Source: Pseudoalteromonas xiamenensis (GTDB lineage Bacteria > Pseudomonadota > Gammaproteobacteria > Enterobacterales > Alteromonadaceae). From it: a stretch of 64,000 nt of DNA. The notes under the pieces are model-generated. The model had not been told where the DNA came from and searched no databases. It was given only the letters and a program-made list of their open reading frames with translations. The stretch lies in NCBI RefSeq assembly GCF_030994125.1, contig NZ_CP099918.1, positions 744,001 to 808,000 on the forward strand, read 5' to 3'. This document shows positions 44,645 to 53,509 of this stretch, in pieces; the stretch's first letter is position 1, and the number at the start of each line of letters is the position of its first letter. A program made the translations under genes and the position numbers.

Positions 44645-45988
44645 ATGGACCGCTCTACATGGTTAAAGACTAGACTGCAGTTTGTTGATGGCAAAGCACC
44701 GGATAAATCTATTGCAAAACACCTAAAAATGGCCACCAGCCCTTTTTACTTTTTTAGAGGCAGTGCCAGCGTATTCTACGCTGATATTCACTCCAACCAT
44801 TTGTCATTACCAAATGAATTATTGAGTATACCTTTAACGACCATTATGGGTGATTGCCATGTCAGTAATTTCGGTTTCATCAGTGAAGAAGGCGCACATG
44901 GCGAAACCCTTATCTTTGCTCCCAATGACTTTGACGATGCCTGTCTCGGTCATGCAGTTTGGGATATATTAAGATATCTTGTCAGCCTACCTCTCGCACA
45001 ACAAGAAGGCGTTCGGTTAAAACAAGAATTTATCAACAACCAATCGCCCGATAGAGAAAAAGATCATGTAAAAGCATCTCAAGTTCAGGATGCAATGCAT
45101 GCATTCATTCAATCTTACATGGAATATTGTCAATCATCGTTAGCAGGTCATATAACGAGTCAGTCTGCTCTGCTTGCGTTTAGCGAGAAGCACATTTTAT
45201 TCAAACGTTGGCAAAAAGGCTTACAACGTTTAAGTGATGGCGCTGCATTTCTAACAAAAAGTACATTAGCTAAAGAAATTGATTGCTTCTCCTTTCCTCT
45301 TAAGTTTAGAGAAGACGATAGTAAGTTTCGACGTTTAGATCAGCTAAAGGATGAAGAAATTAGAAACGTGTTCGCGCCTTATGTATCTGATGACATTTTA
45401 GACATCGTTGAACGTGTTGACGCAGGTACAGGTTCGAATAACATGTTACGCTATTACTTGCTAGTTGGTCCAAAAGACATTACACCTGAAACACTTTCCC
45501 TTTGTTACATCGTTGAAGTCAAACAACAGCGCGAAGCTGCACCGCTTCACTTTTTCCCTCAACTCTGTATAACCAACCGATTAAATCCAGCGCATTTAAC
45601 CGTGCATTGCCAACGCAGAATGCAAAGACGTCCAGACTTAATTTTGGATGATGCGCTTTGGCAAGGGCAACACTATCTGATCCGGTCACGTCATCACGCC
45701 CGAGTAGGCATTGATCCTGAACATATCACGCTTGGCAAACGTGCAGCAATTAAAGACGGTTTTACCCAATATGCGCAGACCTGCGGAGAAGCATTAGCGC
45801 TCGCGCATATGAGAGGTGATCGTCGCTCACTTGCGTTCCAACAACAGATCATTGACGTGTTGCCTAGATACATAAACAAACTTGTCGACATGGCAACAAA
45901 ATATGCTGATCAAGTATCCCACGATCATGCGCTTCTAGTTGAGATGCTTTCTCACGGTATAAATGAGCCCGTCGTAGGCGAAAATTAG
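44645..45988 (+). CDS. DUF2252 family protein (kinase-like fold)
   Basis: A 447-residue protein of the DUF2252 family. The opening 'KHLKMATSPFYFFRGSASVFYADI' and 'TTIMGDCHVSNFGFISEEG...FAPNDFDDACLGHAVWDILRYLVSL' resemble the catalytic loop ('GDcHxxNFG', 'nDFD') of the protein-kinase-like/aminoglycoside phosphotransferase fold. A small-molecule kinase role is therefore plausible, but no activity is known. It is coupled to ppk2 by a 2-base gap, so polyphosphate could be its energy source or effector (speculation). The last 54 bases overlap the convergent rnz gene. Confidence 0.87.
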   Translation: MDRSTWLKTRLQFVDGKAPDKSIAKHLKMATSPFYFFRGSASVFYADIHSNHLSLPNELLSIPLTTIMGDCHVSNFGFISEEGAHGETLIFAPNDFDDACLGHAVWDILRYLVSLPLAQQEGVRLKQEFINNQSPDREKDHVKASQVQDAMHAFIQSYMEYCQSSLAGHITSQSALLAFSEKHILFKRWQKGLQRLSDGAAFLTKSTLAKEIDCFSFPLKFREDDSKFRRLDQLKDEEIRNVFAPYVSDDILDIVERVDAGTGSNNMLRYYLLVGPKDITPETLSLCYIVEVKQQREAAPLHFFPQLCITNRLNPAHLTVHCQRRMQRRPDLILDDALWQGQHYLIRSRHHARVGIDPEHITLGKRAAIKDGFTQYAQTCGEALALAHMRGDRRSLAFQQQIIDVLPRYINKLVDMATKYADQVSHDHALLVEMLSHGINEPVVGEN

Positions 45989-46870
45989 CTCTCCCGAATA
46001 GTTTCTGCTGGCTTCATGCTGTAATGGAGTCAGCATATCCCGCCCATGATAGCGTACTGAAAAATGAAAAAGAGCAAGGGTGGGTAGTTGATGTTTCTCT
46101 GCAAACTGGGCAATTCGCATTGCATCACTGTGCCCTGTGTTCGTGCGTATTTTCAAGAGATCTCTATTAGTAAACGTTGCCTCGTGAATAAGTAAATCAG
46201 CCCCTTTAACGGCATCTGCTAGCAATGCTGGCTTTTCATTGTCCCCGCACACAATTACTGTTCTAGGCCGCCAAGAATAGAATGTGTAGTCTTTAGCTCT
46301 CAAAAGCCGTTTATTGAAATAAACGTCATTTCCCTTTTGTAGGGTGTTGTAATGAGGGCCAGAAAGAACACCATCATTTTGAAGCTGTTCAATTCGCAGC
46401 TTTCTTGGAATTTGGCGTTCCGTAATTCGAAATCCATAGCTTGGTACTCGATGCTTCAATTCAATTATTTCGATGTCACAGCAATCAAACGTAAGCTTAT
46501 TTTCTATGTCTTCAATTGCATGGCATCGTAAATCAAAAGGCAAATCAAGTTGAGTTAACGAAAGTGTAGTGCGGACAAATTGAATGACCTTAGTTGGTGC
46601 GATTAGCTCAACGGGAGTAGTACGTCCAGAAACCATAATCGCAGCGATAAGGCCAGGTAAACCATAGCAATGATCTCCATGAAGGTGAGTGATGGCGATA
46701 ATGCTTAGATGGTAAGGCGATAAGGTACTTTTAAGCAATTGATGCTGAGTACCCTCGGCACAATCAACCAGCACCCACGATTTAGAACGTTCAAAACTAA
46801 GCCCAGTTGCCGACATATTCCGGCTTAGGCTAGGACTACCTGACGATGTGCCTAAAAAATGTATATTCAC
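45935..46870 (-). CDS. rnz: Ribonuclease Z (metallo-beta-lactamase fold)
   Basis: A 311-residue MBL-fold nuclease of the RNase Z/ElaC family, which trims tRNA 3' ends. The start 'MNIHFLGTSSGSPSLSRNMSATGL' and the zinc motif 'ITHLHGDHCYGLPG' are typical. 'HRVPSYGFRI' and further zinc ligands in 'VCGDNEKP', 'LIHEATF' and 'GHSDAMRIAQFA' follow, with a final His in 'ALFHFSVRY'. Related MBL enzymes (phosphodiesterase ElaC) share these motifs. The gene is convergent with DUF2252 and the two coding ends overlap by 54 bases. Confidence 0.92.
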   Translation of the reverse strand: MNIHFLGTSSGSPSLSRNMSATGLSFERSKSWVLVDCAEGTQHQLLKSTLSPYHLSIIAITHLHGDHCYGLPGLIAAIMVSGRTTPVELIAPTKVIQFVRTTLSLTQLDLPFDLRCHAIEDIENKLTFDCCDIEIIELKHRVPSYGFRITERQIPRKLRIEQLQNDGVLSGPHYNTLQKGNDVYFNKRLLRAKDYTFYSWRPRTVIVCGDNEKPALLADAVKGADLLIHEATFTNRDLLKIRTNTGHSDAMRIAQFAEKHQLPTLALFHFSVRYHGRDMLTPLQHEASRNYSGELIFAYDGLIYTVRKHLN

Positions 46871-47078
46871 GGATAAATGACTTGAATAATGCGATGACTA
46901 CCTCTATTACAACATAAGGCATCCCAATTTGTGATCTATTTCACTTCAACGGACCTATAAAACACTGACTATAGAAGTGGTAGCGGATGTGGCAATTAGG
47001 CGTATTTTTATTCTTTCCCGAGAGTAAAAAGCGTTTGAATAGTTAAAAAATGCTTCAAACTTCCTAACTGGAGTTCTT

Positions 47079-47357
47079 ATGAAAAATGAAATTGATAGCA
47101 AGACCTTGCTGCTTGTCTACGAGCATATACAGCTCCATGGTGAATTAGTGGATGAAGGCAAAATGCTCAATGGAGTGACCGCCTTCTCAGATTTCGATGG
47201 CTACACAGTGTATTTAAAGACAAATGGCGCACAATTGCGATTTGGCTTTCACAATACATATCATCTCGACTATGAAAAAGAAGATCAAAAAACGGTTTTC
47301 ATGGACGCGATAAACCGAATTAAAGATATTGCCCTTAATGAACAAAGTCAGATGTAA
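47079..47357 (+). CDS. DUF3081-like small protein
   Basis: A 92-residue acidic protein of unknown function. It resembles the DUF3081 family of Shewanella and Alteromonadales in 'KNEIDSKTLLLVYEHIQLHG' and 'NGVTAFSDFDGYTVYLKTNGAQLRFGFHNTYHLDYEKEDQK'. The assignment is from memory and tentative. GGAG lies seven bases before the ATG. It overlaps the next small gene by about 20 bases, so the two are co-expressed. Confidence 0.75.
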   Translation: MKNEIDSKTLLLVYEHIQLHGELVDEGKMLNGVTAFSDFDGYTVYLKTNGAQLRFGFHNTYHLDYEKEDQKTVFMDAINRIKDIALNEQSQM

Positions 47358-47628
47358 ACCGACAAATAGCAAAAACTCGGCTTATGTCGAAGCGGCGCTT
47401 GAGCAACTAAAATTAGAGCCTAGCAAACTGTCTCTACTCGAAAGTAACTGCCAACAATTTAAAAACGAGTACTCGTTCAACAAAGGATTGCTCACAGCTA
47501 TAGAACGTCTTGAGTGGATATTGTGCATCGACGATGACATTGAGCGGATCACCCATCGAGTTTTGAGTGACGACTACATCAGTAGAAAGATTGTTAAATA
47601 TCCCCTGCTGTTTAAAGGGATAACATAA
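47338..47628 (+). CDS. Small hypothetical protein
   Basis: A 96-residue protein with no recognised domain. It is mostly helical, with a C-terminal 'HRVLSDDYISRKIVKYPLLFKGI'. The ATG at 47338 overlaps the end of the DUF3081-like gene by 20 bases; the frame is open to 47329. It is followed within a few bases by a terminator, which supports it as the real end of a two-gene transcript. Confidence 0.65.
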   Translation: MNKVRCKPTNSKNSAYVEAALEQLKLEPSKLSLLESNCQQFKNEYSFNKGLLTAIERLEWILCIDDDIERITHRVLSDDYISRKIVKYPLLFKGIT

Positions 47629-47659
47629 AAAGGCCAGAAGTCAGCTCTTTTGGCCTTTT
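47628..47659. terminator. Bidirectional terminator
   Basis: AAAAGGCCA (47628-47636) pairs with TGGCCTTTT (47651-47659), loop 14 bases. It serves the small-protein pair on the plus strand and the phosphate-binding protein gene on the minus strand. Confidence 0.85.
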
Positions 47660-47710
47660 ACATGAGTTTGTTTACATCTCTGTTTTGAATACCACTTTAA
47701 CCTATCAGGC

Positions 47711-48118
47711 TTAAAATTCCATCACCACTTTTACTGAAGCGTCAACTGCGTCTGTTGACACATACCCGATTGTGTCGGGATTAGAACTGATTAACTTAAT
47801 CACTTCTTGATCATTCGACACTTCTTTCGGAGGCGTGCCTTTTCCAGTAAAGACGAGTTTTGACCAATACGCTTTCAATTGAGCGGCTGTCTTATTCAAC
47901 ACTTTCTCATTGAACTCACCTGTTGCAGCTGTGCCGCTATCCTGCCCTATCGGAATCACTTTATTTCCGTTAGAAAATGCCTTTTCTTTACCCGTAAATA
48001 TACGATTTATCGCTGCGGCATCCAATGCGCTGGTATTGCTTGGATGGACGACTACCGCTACGCCTGCTGACGCGCTTGCACTTAGAAGCGCCAAACTGAT
48101 TAATGAATACTTGATCAT
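47711..48118 (-). CDS. Small PstS-like phosphate-binding periplasmic protein
   Basis: A 135-residue protein with a signal peptide 'MIKYSLISLALLSASASAG' and a single-lobe PBP-like domain. 'VHPSNTSALDAAAINRIFTGKEKAFSNGNKVIPIGQDSGTAATGEFNEKVLNKTAAQLKAYWSKLVFTGKGTPPKEV' and 'ISSNPDTIGYVST' correspond to PstS-family elements. It is half the length of true PstS (about 320 residues), so it cannot form the usual two-lobe clamp. No ABC permease or ATPase genes are nearby. The porin gene ends 12 bases upstream, so they form one operon. Confidence 0.85.
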   Translation of the reverse strand: MIKYSLISLALLSASASAGVAVVVHPSNTSALDAAAINRIFTGKEKAFSNGNKVIPIGQDSGTAATGEFNEKVLNKTAAQLKAYWSKLVFTGKGTPPKEVSNDQEVIKLISSNPDTIGYVSTDAVDASVKVVMEF

Positions 48119-48130
48119 CCTAATGCCCCT

Positions 48131-49204
48131 CTAAAATACGACGTCAACGCCAAACGTGATTGCTTCACTGTCACCAGCCACCGCTAAGTCGAATGATTCA
48201 TCTTCAACTTTGTCGTATTGCATCTTAAATGCTGCAGAAGGATGAAAATCCCAACGAACGCCCACAGCTTTTGTATTGTGTTTTTCGGTATCTCCATCGC
48301 CATCTTGGCTAAAGTCCGAGAACATAACGTATGGAGTCACATTGCCAAACCGATAACCCGCACTCAACATATATGTGTCAAGATTACCACCGAGGTCAAG
48401 ACGGTTAAATTCGGACAAAATAAAGAAGTTTCCAAAATCCGCATTGGCAGCTAAACCATAGAATTTACCATCGCGAGAATCTTTACCATCCCACATCGAT
48501 GGTTCGCCATCAATAAAACGACGATTTGTATATTGCATGTGGGTAACACGAATTTCTAACCAATCTTTGCTAAACGTTGCTACGCCACCAAAAATATCCT
48601 CCCAAATTTCACGTGTAGGCTTTTGAAAGAAAAAATCAGAAAGTAATTTATTGTTCGGGTCATCTTCTTTACCAGCGTAAATATTGGCTGTCATGGACCA
48701 ATCACCTATGGACCCGTTATAGAGGAAGTTGATTCCTTCATAGTTAAATATTTGCCACGTGTAGTTGTCCGCTGGAGGCCGCATCCAGACGTAAGCATAC
48801 CCGACATCATAAAAGTCCGAGTAATAAAATAGAGGTAACCGCTTCTTACCAGCCTGGACGGTCCAACTGTCGTTTAGTTCATACGATATGTAGGCCCATT
48901 CAAATTCTGCATTATAGTCATCAGCCCCACGAGCGACTACTTGCCCTGTAACGCTTAAGCCTTCCCCGAGCTCAGCACTTACTTGAAGACCAATAAGTGA
49001 CTCTGGTTTAAACGAAAAATCTTCCGTATAAGCAGAAACTATTGGATAATCAGCAAGAAAGGTCGGTTCAACGCCGTATTGAGGCACCCCTGTTCCGTTT
49101 AATACTTTGCCTGCATTTACACTGGCAAACCCTGAAATGTTCACGTCTGCATGCGCTGAGAGTGACGTGAGCGCAACTACAAGAAGAGAATATTTTAATT
49201 TCAT
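48131..49204 (-). CDS. Outer membrane porin-like beta-barrel protein
   Basis: A 357-residue outer membrane protein with a signal peptide ('MKLKYSLLVVALTSLSAHA') and alternating beta strands ending in the typical aromatic 'AITFGVDVVF'. The strands 'EWAYISYELNDSWTVQAGKKRLPLFYYSDFYDVGYAY' and 'SAGYRFGNVTPYVMFSDFS' fit trimeric porins with a possible oligogalacturonate/phosphate-porin relationship. The substrate is unknown. It lies 12 bases ahead of the small PstS-like gene, suggesting anion uptake. It is divergent from the chemoreceptor gene. Confidence 0.87.
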   Translation of the reverse strand: MKLKYSLLVVALTSLSAHADVNISGFASVNAGKVLNGTGVPQYGVEPTFLADYPIVSAYTEDFSFKPESLIGLQVSAELGEGLSVTGQVVARGADDYNAEFEWAYISYELNDSWTVQAGKKRLPLFYYSDFYDVGYAYVWMRPPADNYTWQIFNYEGINFLYNGSIGDWSMTANIYAGKEDDPNNKLLSDFFFQKPTREIWEDIFGGVATFSKDWLEIRVTHMQYTNRRFIDGEPSMWDGKDSRDGKFYGLAANADFGNFFILSEFNRLDLGGNLDTYMLSAGYRFGNVTPYVMFSDFSQDGDGDTEKHNTKAVGVRWDFHPSAAFKMQYDKVEDESFDLAVAGDSEAITFGVDVVF

Positions 49205-49414
49205 TGATTGGCTCCCAATCTTTTGTTCACGTTTTGCACTGGTAAGTATAGTTAACTTTAAGAAAAAGAAAGTTTTTATTGAAAAAAGCCAAATTCTTAC
49301 TAAATTTTATAGCGAACGTATGCAATTATTTCGTATGGTAATTAACATTGAAGTAACGTTACATCCTACGAGCTCGCATACAAATCGCGATCTCTGTTGT
49401 AAAAAAGGTATCTT

Positions 49415-51040
49415 ATGTCGCAAACATCTTGGTCGTTTCGTAACTTGAGCATCACTAAAAAGATACACGCTATTACCGTTGTCGCGGTAACAGCGTTTAT
49501 CGGACTTGTGCTTATCAATTACAGCTCTATGCAATCAAACCAGAAATCGTTAGGTGAGCTTGAAAGTCAAACCTATAAACTGTTGATATTAACGTTGAGC
49601 AACGTCACTGCATTCCAAAACTTGGATGAGACCTACACTCAAGCGGTTACATTTGGGGATAGCGATTTATTAAATAAAGCAAATCAAACTAAAAGCACTC
49701 TCGAAGAAAATCTCAAACAACTTCCATCTTTGAATGTGGCTTTTCCAACGAATAATACACTAGACACCCTTGGGCGCTACTCGAAGTTAGCCCATGATAT
49801 CGCGTTGTCGATGATTGACGGCACAGCCGACTTTGCGGTCATTCAGCAAAAGGCCAAACAGAAAGGCGAATTGTACGACAGTATTCTAGAGACGTTAAAA
49901 GCGGATCAAAAACGTGCCGATGATCGCTTCTTCGAATTAATCGACGAGACTAAAACGAGTTCAGATAAAGCACTAACGATGATGTTCGTTGTTGCCGTTG
50001 TATCGCTTGTGATTCTGGTTAGTTTGGCCATCGCTATCGCACGAGCAATTGGTAAGTCAGCGAGTGAGGCAGCAAATAACCTTAAACTCCTTGCCGACGG
50101 TAAAGGGTCTCTTAGTTCTCAGCTCAATGTCCATTCCCACGATGAGATAGGTCAGGTTTCACAAAACTTCAACGAGTTCGTTGGTCTTTTAAAAGGCACC
50201 GTACTCGACGTTATTAACGTTGTTGAACCACTAATGGAAAATAGCACGCGCTTAGTACAAGGTATGGAAAGTGCTGAAAACGCAACTCAGCAGCAAAGTA
50301 GTGATGCGGAAGTAGTACGCCATTCAATGGAGGAAATGAAACAAAGCGTCGGTGACATCTCACAATCAGCGGCCAGCGCATCTCAAGCCGCGCAATTAGC
50401 GGAAAAAGGTGTAGATGAAGGCTTAGCTCAAATTGGCGTTTCTGTTAAGCAATCTCAAACACTGAGTAATGAAATAGACAAAGCGGCATTAACGATTAAC
50501 AAGTTAGCTGAAGATACTCAAAACGTTACACAGATATTGAATGTTATTACCTCTATTGCAGAGCAAACTAACTTACTGGCGTTAAATGCGGCTATTGAAG
50601 CGGCTCGTGCTGGTGAGCAAGGTAGAGGCTTTGCGGTGGTTGCGGACGAAGTCCGTGAACTTGCCTCAAGAACTGCTAAATCGACTAACGAAATTCGCGA
50701 ATTGCTTAACGTATTGACCGTTGCAGCAAGTAATGCTGTTACTGCCATGAATGGAGCCAGAGATATGGCGTCGAGCAACGCTGCAGCAGCTGATGCAACT
50801 GGACGCTCAATTCAACAAATTTCAGACCAGATCCTCGCTATCAACGGAATGAACTCGCAAATTGCGGCAGCAACCGAAGAGCAGACTTCCGTCGCCGCTA
50901 TGGTTGTTGATAATGTGTCGAACATGCACCAGTCATTCCAAGATACAATGAAAGCGTTAGAACAAGTTCGCGATGTAGCGAAGAACCTTCATTACCTTTC
51001 TGACTCACTGCTCGATGCCACAAGCAAGTTTAAAATTTAA
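49415..51040 (+). CDS. Methyl-accepting chemotaxis protein
   Basis: A 541-residue chemoreceptor. Two membrane helices (about 17-36 and 188-209) flank a periplasmic ligand-binding domain of about 150 residues that is mostly helical (four-helix-bundle type). A HAMP region ('[21 protein letters not shown]...[14 protein letters not shown]') leads to the signalling domain with the conserved hairpin tip '[47 protein letters not shown]'. No ligand can be assigned. It is divergent from the porin/PstS-like pair across 210 bases. It ends in a strong terminator. Confidence 0.94.
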   Translation: MSQTSWSFRNLSITKKIHAITVVAVTAFIGLVLINYSSMQSNQKSLGELESQTYKLLILTLSNVTAFQNLDETYTQAVTFGDSDLLNKANQTKSTLEENLKQLPSLNVAFPTNNTLDTLGRYSKLAHDIALSMIDGTADFAVIQQKAKQKGELYDSILETLKADQKRADDRFFELIDETKTSSDKALTMMFVVAVVSLVILVSLAIAIARAIGKSASEAANNLKLLADGKGSLSSQLNVHSHDEIGQVSQNFNEFVGLLKGTVLDVINVVEPLMENSTRLVQGMESAENATQQQSSDAEVVRHSMEEMKQSVGDISQSAASASQAAQLAEKGVDEGLAQIGVSVKQSQTLSNEIDKAALTINKLAEDTQNVTQILNVITSIAEQTNLLALNAAIEAARAGEQGRGFAVVADEVRELASRTAKSTNEIRELLNVLTVAASNAVTAMNGARDMASSNAAAADATGRSIQQISDQILAINGMNSQIAAATEEQTSVAAMVVDNVSNMHQSFQDTMKALEQVRDVAKNLHYLSDSLLDATSKFKI

Positions 51041-51046
51041 CACATA

Positions 51047-51080
51047 AAAAAAGCGCTGATATTATCAGCGCTTTTTTATA
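51047..51080. terminator. Bidirectional terminator between the MCP gene and rhlE
   Basis: AAAAAAGCGCTGAT (51047-51060) pairs with ATCAGCGCTTTTTT (51064-51077), with a 3-base loop and A/T tracts on both sides. Confidence 0.92.
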
Positions 51081-51096
51081 GACGAACTTCTGGCGG

Positions 51097-52374
51097 TTAT
51101 TTGCCTTTCATCGCGCTACGCACTTTGGAAATTTTAGAGCGCATTTTTAATCGAGCTTCAGCCGAAGCCTGGTTACTCGGACGATTCGTTCTGCCTTTCT
51201 TATAACTAGCCGGTTTTTTATTGAGCGTATCAACTAATTTCTCTCGGCTAGCGACTTCATAACCAGGTAAATAGTAGCGTTTGATTTTCTGGCCAATTAA
51301 TTCTTCAATACTCATTAGCACTCGTTCTTCTTCACGGCTAACGAATGAAATCGCATGACCACTTAAACCTGCGCGTCCTGTACGTCCGATACGGTGAACA
51401 TAGTCTTCAGCTAAGAAAGGTAAATCAAAGTTGATCACTCGAGGTAAACCAACAATATCAATACCACGAGCAGCTACTTCTGTTGCGACTAATACGCGGG
51501 CTTTGCCTTCAAGAAAGTCGCGAAGAGCTCGACGTCTTGCACCTTGTTTTTTATCACCGTGACACACCGTCGCAGTGATACCATATTGCTGAAGTTCTTC
51601 AACCACAGAATCTGCAACGTCTTTCATATTGACGAAAACAAGTACCTGTTGCCAGTTTTTCTTGCCGATTAATTCTGAAAGCAGCTCTAATTTTCTTGTT
51701 TGGTCAACAGGATAAACAATGTGGCGTACCGTTTCTGCCGTTGTATTTTCTGGTGCTACTTGAACAATTTCAGGATGTTTTAAAACACTCATCGCAAATT
51801 GCTTCATTGCTGGCGGGAAGGTTGCAGAAAATAGCATTAGTTGGCGTGACTCTTTCACTAGTGCAATGACTTTTTGCATGTCATCAATAAAGCCCATATC
51901 TAGCATACGGTCCGCTTCATCTAAAACAAGATATTGAACATTAGCAAGTGAGACATTGCCACGAGCAATATGGTCATGTAAACGGCCCGGAGTCGCGACA
52001 ATGATATCAGCACCTAGTTTAAGGGCGTCGCGTTGACCTGCATGGTTCACACCACCAAATAGCGCAACTGTATTTAAATCGGTATGTTTTGCAAACGCTT
52101 TGAAATTATTTGCAATCTGTTCGACTAATTCGCGTGTCGGTGCAACCACAAGTACCTGTGTTTCACCTTTTGCGTCGCCTTCAAGTAGGCGCTGAATGAT
52201 AGGTAAGGCAAATGCTGCTGTTTTACCTGTTCCAGTTTGTGCTGTTGCAAGGATGTCTTTATTTCGACGGATCGCAGGAATAGCCGCTTGTTGAATAGGC
52301 GTAAGTGTTTGAAAGTTTAATTCTTCTAGCGCGTCTAAAATTAAAGGAGAGAAACTAAACGATTTGAAATTCAT
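51097..52374 (-). CDS. rhlE: DEAD-box RNA helicase RhlE
   Basis: A 425-residue ATP-dependent RNA helicase acting in ribosome assembly and RNA turnover. Motifs in order: Q motif 'LTPIQQAAIPAI', Walker A 'AQTGTGKTAAF', 'APTRELVEQI', 'TPGRLHDHI', DEAD in 'VLDEADRMLDMGFI', 'SATF', 'VLVATEVAARGIDIVGLPRVINFDLP' and 'HRIGRTGRAG'. The tail after the core is about 60 residues and basic ('KKPASYKKGRTNRPSNQASAEARLKMRSKISKVRSAMKGK'). The ATG at 52374 is preceded by a strong hairpin (52384-52408), which may limit ribosome access. Confidence 0.93.
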   Translation of the reverse strand: MNFKSFSFSPLILDALEELNFQTLTPIQQAAIPAIRRNKDILATAQTGTGKTAAFALPIIQRLLEGDAKGETQVLVVAPTRELVEQIANNFKAFAKHTDLNTVALFGGVNHAGQRDALKLGADIIVATPGRLHDHIARGNVSLANVQYLVLDEADRMLDMGFIDDMQKVIALVKESRQLMLFSATFPPAMKQFAMSVLKHPEIVQVAPENTTAETVRHIVYPVDQTRKLELLSELIGKKNWQQVLVFVNMKDVADSVVEELQQYGITATVCHGDKKQGARRRALRDFLEGKARVLVATEVAARGIDIVGLPRVINFDLPFLAEDYVHRIGRTGRAGLSGHAISFVSREEERVLMSIEELIGQKIKRYYLPGYEVASREKLVDTLNKKPASYKKGRTNRPSNQASAEARLKMRSKISKVRSAMKGK

Positions 52375-52383
52375 AGGTAAAAC

Positions 52384-52408
52384 CTGCGGCCGTGCAAATT
52401 GGCCGCAG
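52384..52408 (-). promoter_or_regulatory. Hairpin abutting the rhlE start codon
   Basis: CTGCGGCC (52384-52391) and GGCCGCAG (52401-52408) form a perfect 8-bp GC-rich stem with a 9-base loop. It ends nine bases before the rhlE ATG and covers part of the Shine-Dalgarno region. Only four T follow, so it could be the dapA terminator or a translational control element. Confidence 0.6.
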
Positions 52409-52421
52409 ATTATAGGACAAA

Positions 52422-52454
52422 TTAGTGTAATTGCCTAATGCCTTCTTACACTAA
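52422..52454 (-). repeat. Inverted repeat at the end of dapA
   Basis: TTAGTGTAA (52422-52430) and TTACACTAA (52446-52454) form a 9-bp inverted repeat with a 15-base loop. The second arm includes the dapA stop codon. No T run follows. Confidence 0.4.
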
Positions 52455-53360
52455 CTTCAATAGCGTTGTGTCTATCAAAGATGCTTTACCACCGACAACG
52501 TCTTTTTCGTTTAATGCATTTAGTAACGCCAAGCCTTCTTCTTGTTGGTTCACATTAAGCGGTACATAGGGTAAACGAAACACTGGTGCGACAGCGCCTG
52601 TCATTATTAATGCCGAGTTAATAGCGATTGGATTGGGTTCGCAGAAAAGCCATTTCATAAGCGGCTGTAGCTGTGCGTTAAGTGCTTCTGAACGACTATC
52701 CATTAACTGACGCATTAGACCTGGAACAATGTTTGATGTAACTGAGATAACGCCATGAGACTGATATTGGTGTTTCCCATCATGAGCTTCGTCATCATTA
52801 CCTGACCAACATGCAATGCCTCTTGACTCGTAGTAACCTATTCTTTCATTTCCCGCACATTCTTTAACACCAATAAAGTTCTTATGTGCCGCGAGCGGCT
52901 CGATAATATCCGGCGTAAGATCTTGGCCTGTGCGACCTGGTACGTTGTAAATGAAAGCAGGTCCAATTTCAAGTACACGCTCAAAATGCGCTTTTAAGCC
53001 CTCTTTTGACGTACGACCATAATAAGGATTAATCTGCAGTGCCGCGTCCATACCACTTGCAAAACCATATTCCGTTGCTTTAATCGCTTCTCTGGTATTG
53101 TTGCTTCCTGTGTTTCCAACAATCAATAACTTACTGCCAAATTTAGATACACTGTGGGCAATAAGCATTAGGTGTTCCTCCCAATGCATTAACTGCCCTT
53201 CACCCGTAGTGCCACCGACAACAATACCATCAACACCACCTTTAATTTGCTCTTCAACGAGCTTATCAAATGTTTTGATGTCTATTTCGCCTTTCATGGT
53301 ATAGGGGGTTTTGATGGCCGTGATTAGGCTTGCTTTTTTGATAGTTTGAATACTTTGCAT
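52446..53360 (-). CDS. dapA: 4-hydroxy-tetrahydrodipicolinate synthase, plant-like type
   Basis: A 304-residue TIM-barrel aldolase that condenses pyruvate with aspartate semialdehyde in lysine/diaminopimelate synthesis. 'LITAIKTPY', 'VGGTTGEGQLMHWEEH', the Tyr in 'IYNVPGRTGQDLTPD', the Schiff-base Lys in 'GVKECAGNERIGYY', and 'WSGNDDEAHD' and 'HGVISVTSNIVPGLMRQLMDS' are all present. The pattern is much closer to plant DHDPS than to E. coli DapA, whose usual start is 'MFTGSIVAIVTPM'. Catalytic residues are intact. Whether a second, ordinary dapA exists cannot be told from this window. The gene is upstream of rhlE with hairpins between them. Confidence 0.88.
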   Translation of the reverse strand: MQSIQTIKKASLITAIKTPYTMKGEIDIKTFDKLVEEQIKGGVDGIVVGGTTGEGQLMHWEEHLMLIAHSVSKFGSKLLIVGNTGSNNTREAIKATEYGFASGMDAALQINPYYGRTSKEGLKAHFERVLEIGPAFIYNVPGRTGQDLTPDIIEPLAAHKNFIGVKECAGNERIGYYESRGIACWSGNDDEAHDGKHQYQSHGVISVTSNIVPGLMRQLMDSRSEALNAQLQPLMKWLFCEPNPIAINSALIMTGAVAPVFRLPYVPLNVNQQEEGLALLNALNEKDVVGGKASLIDTTLLKLV

Positions 53361-53509
53361 GCGTTGGTGTTCTCTATTTCCGTTGTGGTATTTGTATCAC
53401 AATCTAGGGTTATTTCCGAGTGCCAAATCAAATTGCCTTCAAAAAATGCTTGATAAAAGTAACGCTTCGATACAAACTACAAACACTGTATATTTATCCA
53501 GTATCCAAC

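Noticed and set aside
49205..49414. Sigma28 promoter for the chemoreceptor, or Pho box for the porin
   Set aside because: I looked for TAAAGTTT-N11-GCCGATAA and for CTGTCAT repeats and found neither.
53420..53509. N-terminal 30-codon extension of the DUF6058-like gene
   Set aside because: The extension is basic and low in conservation; the downstream ATG at 53510 matches the expected family start.
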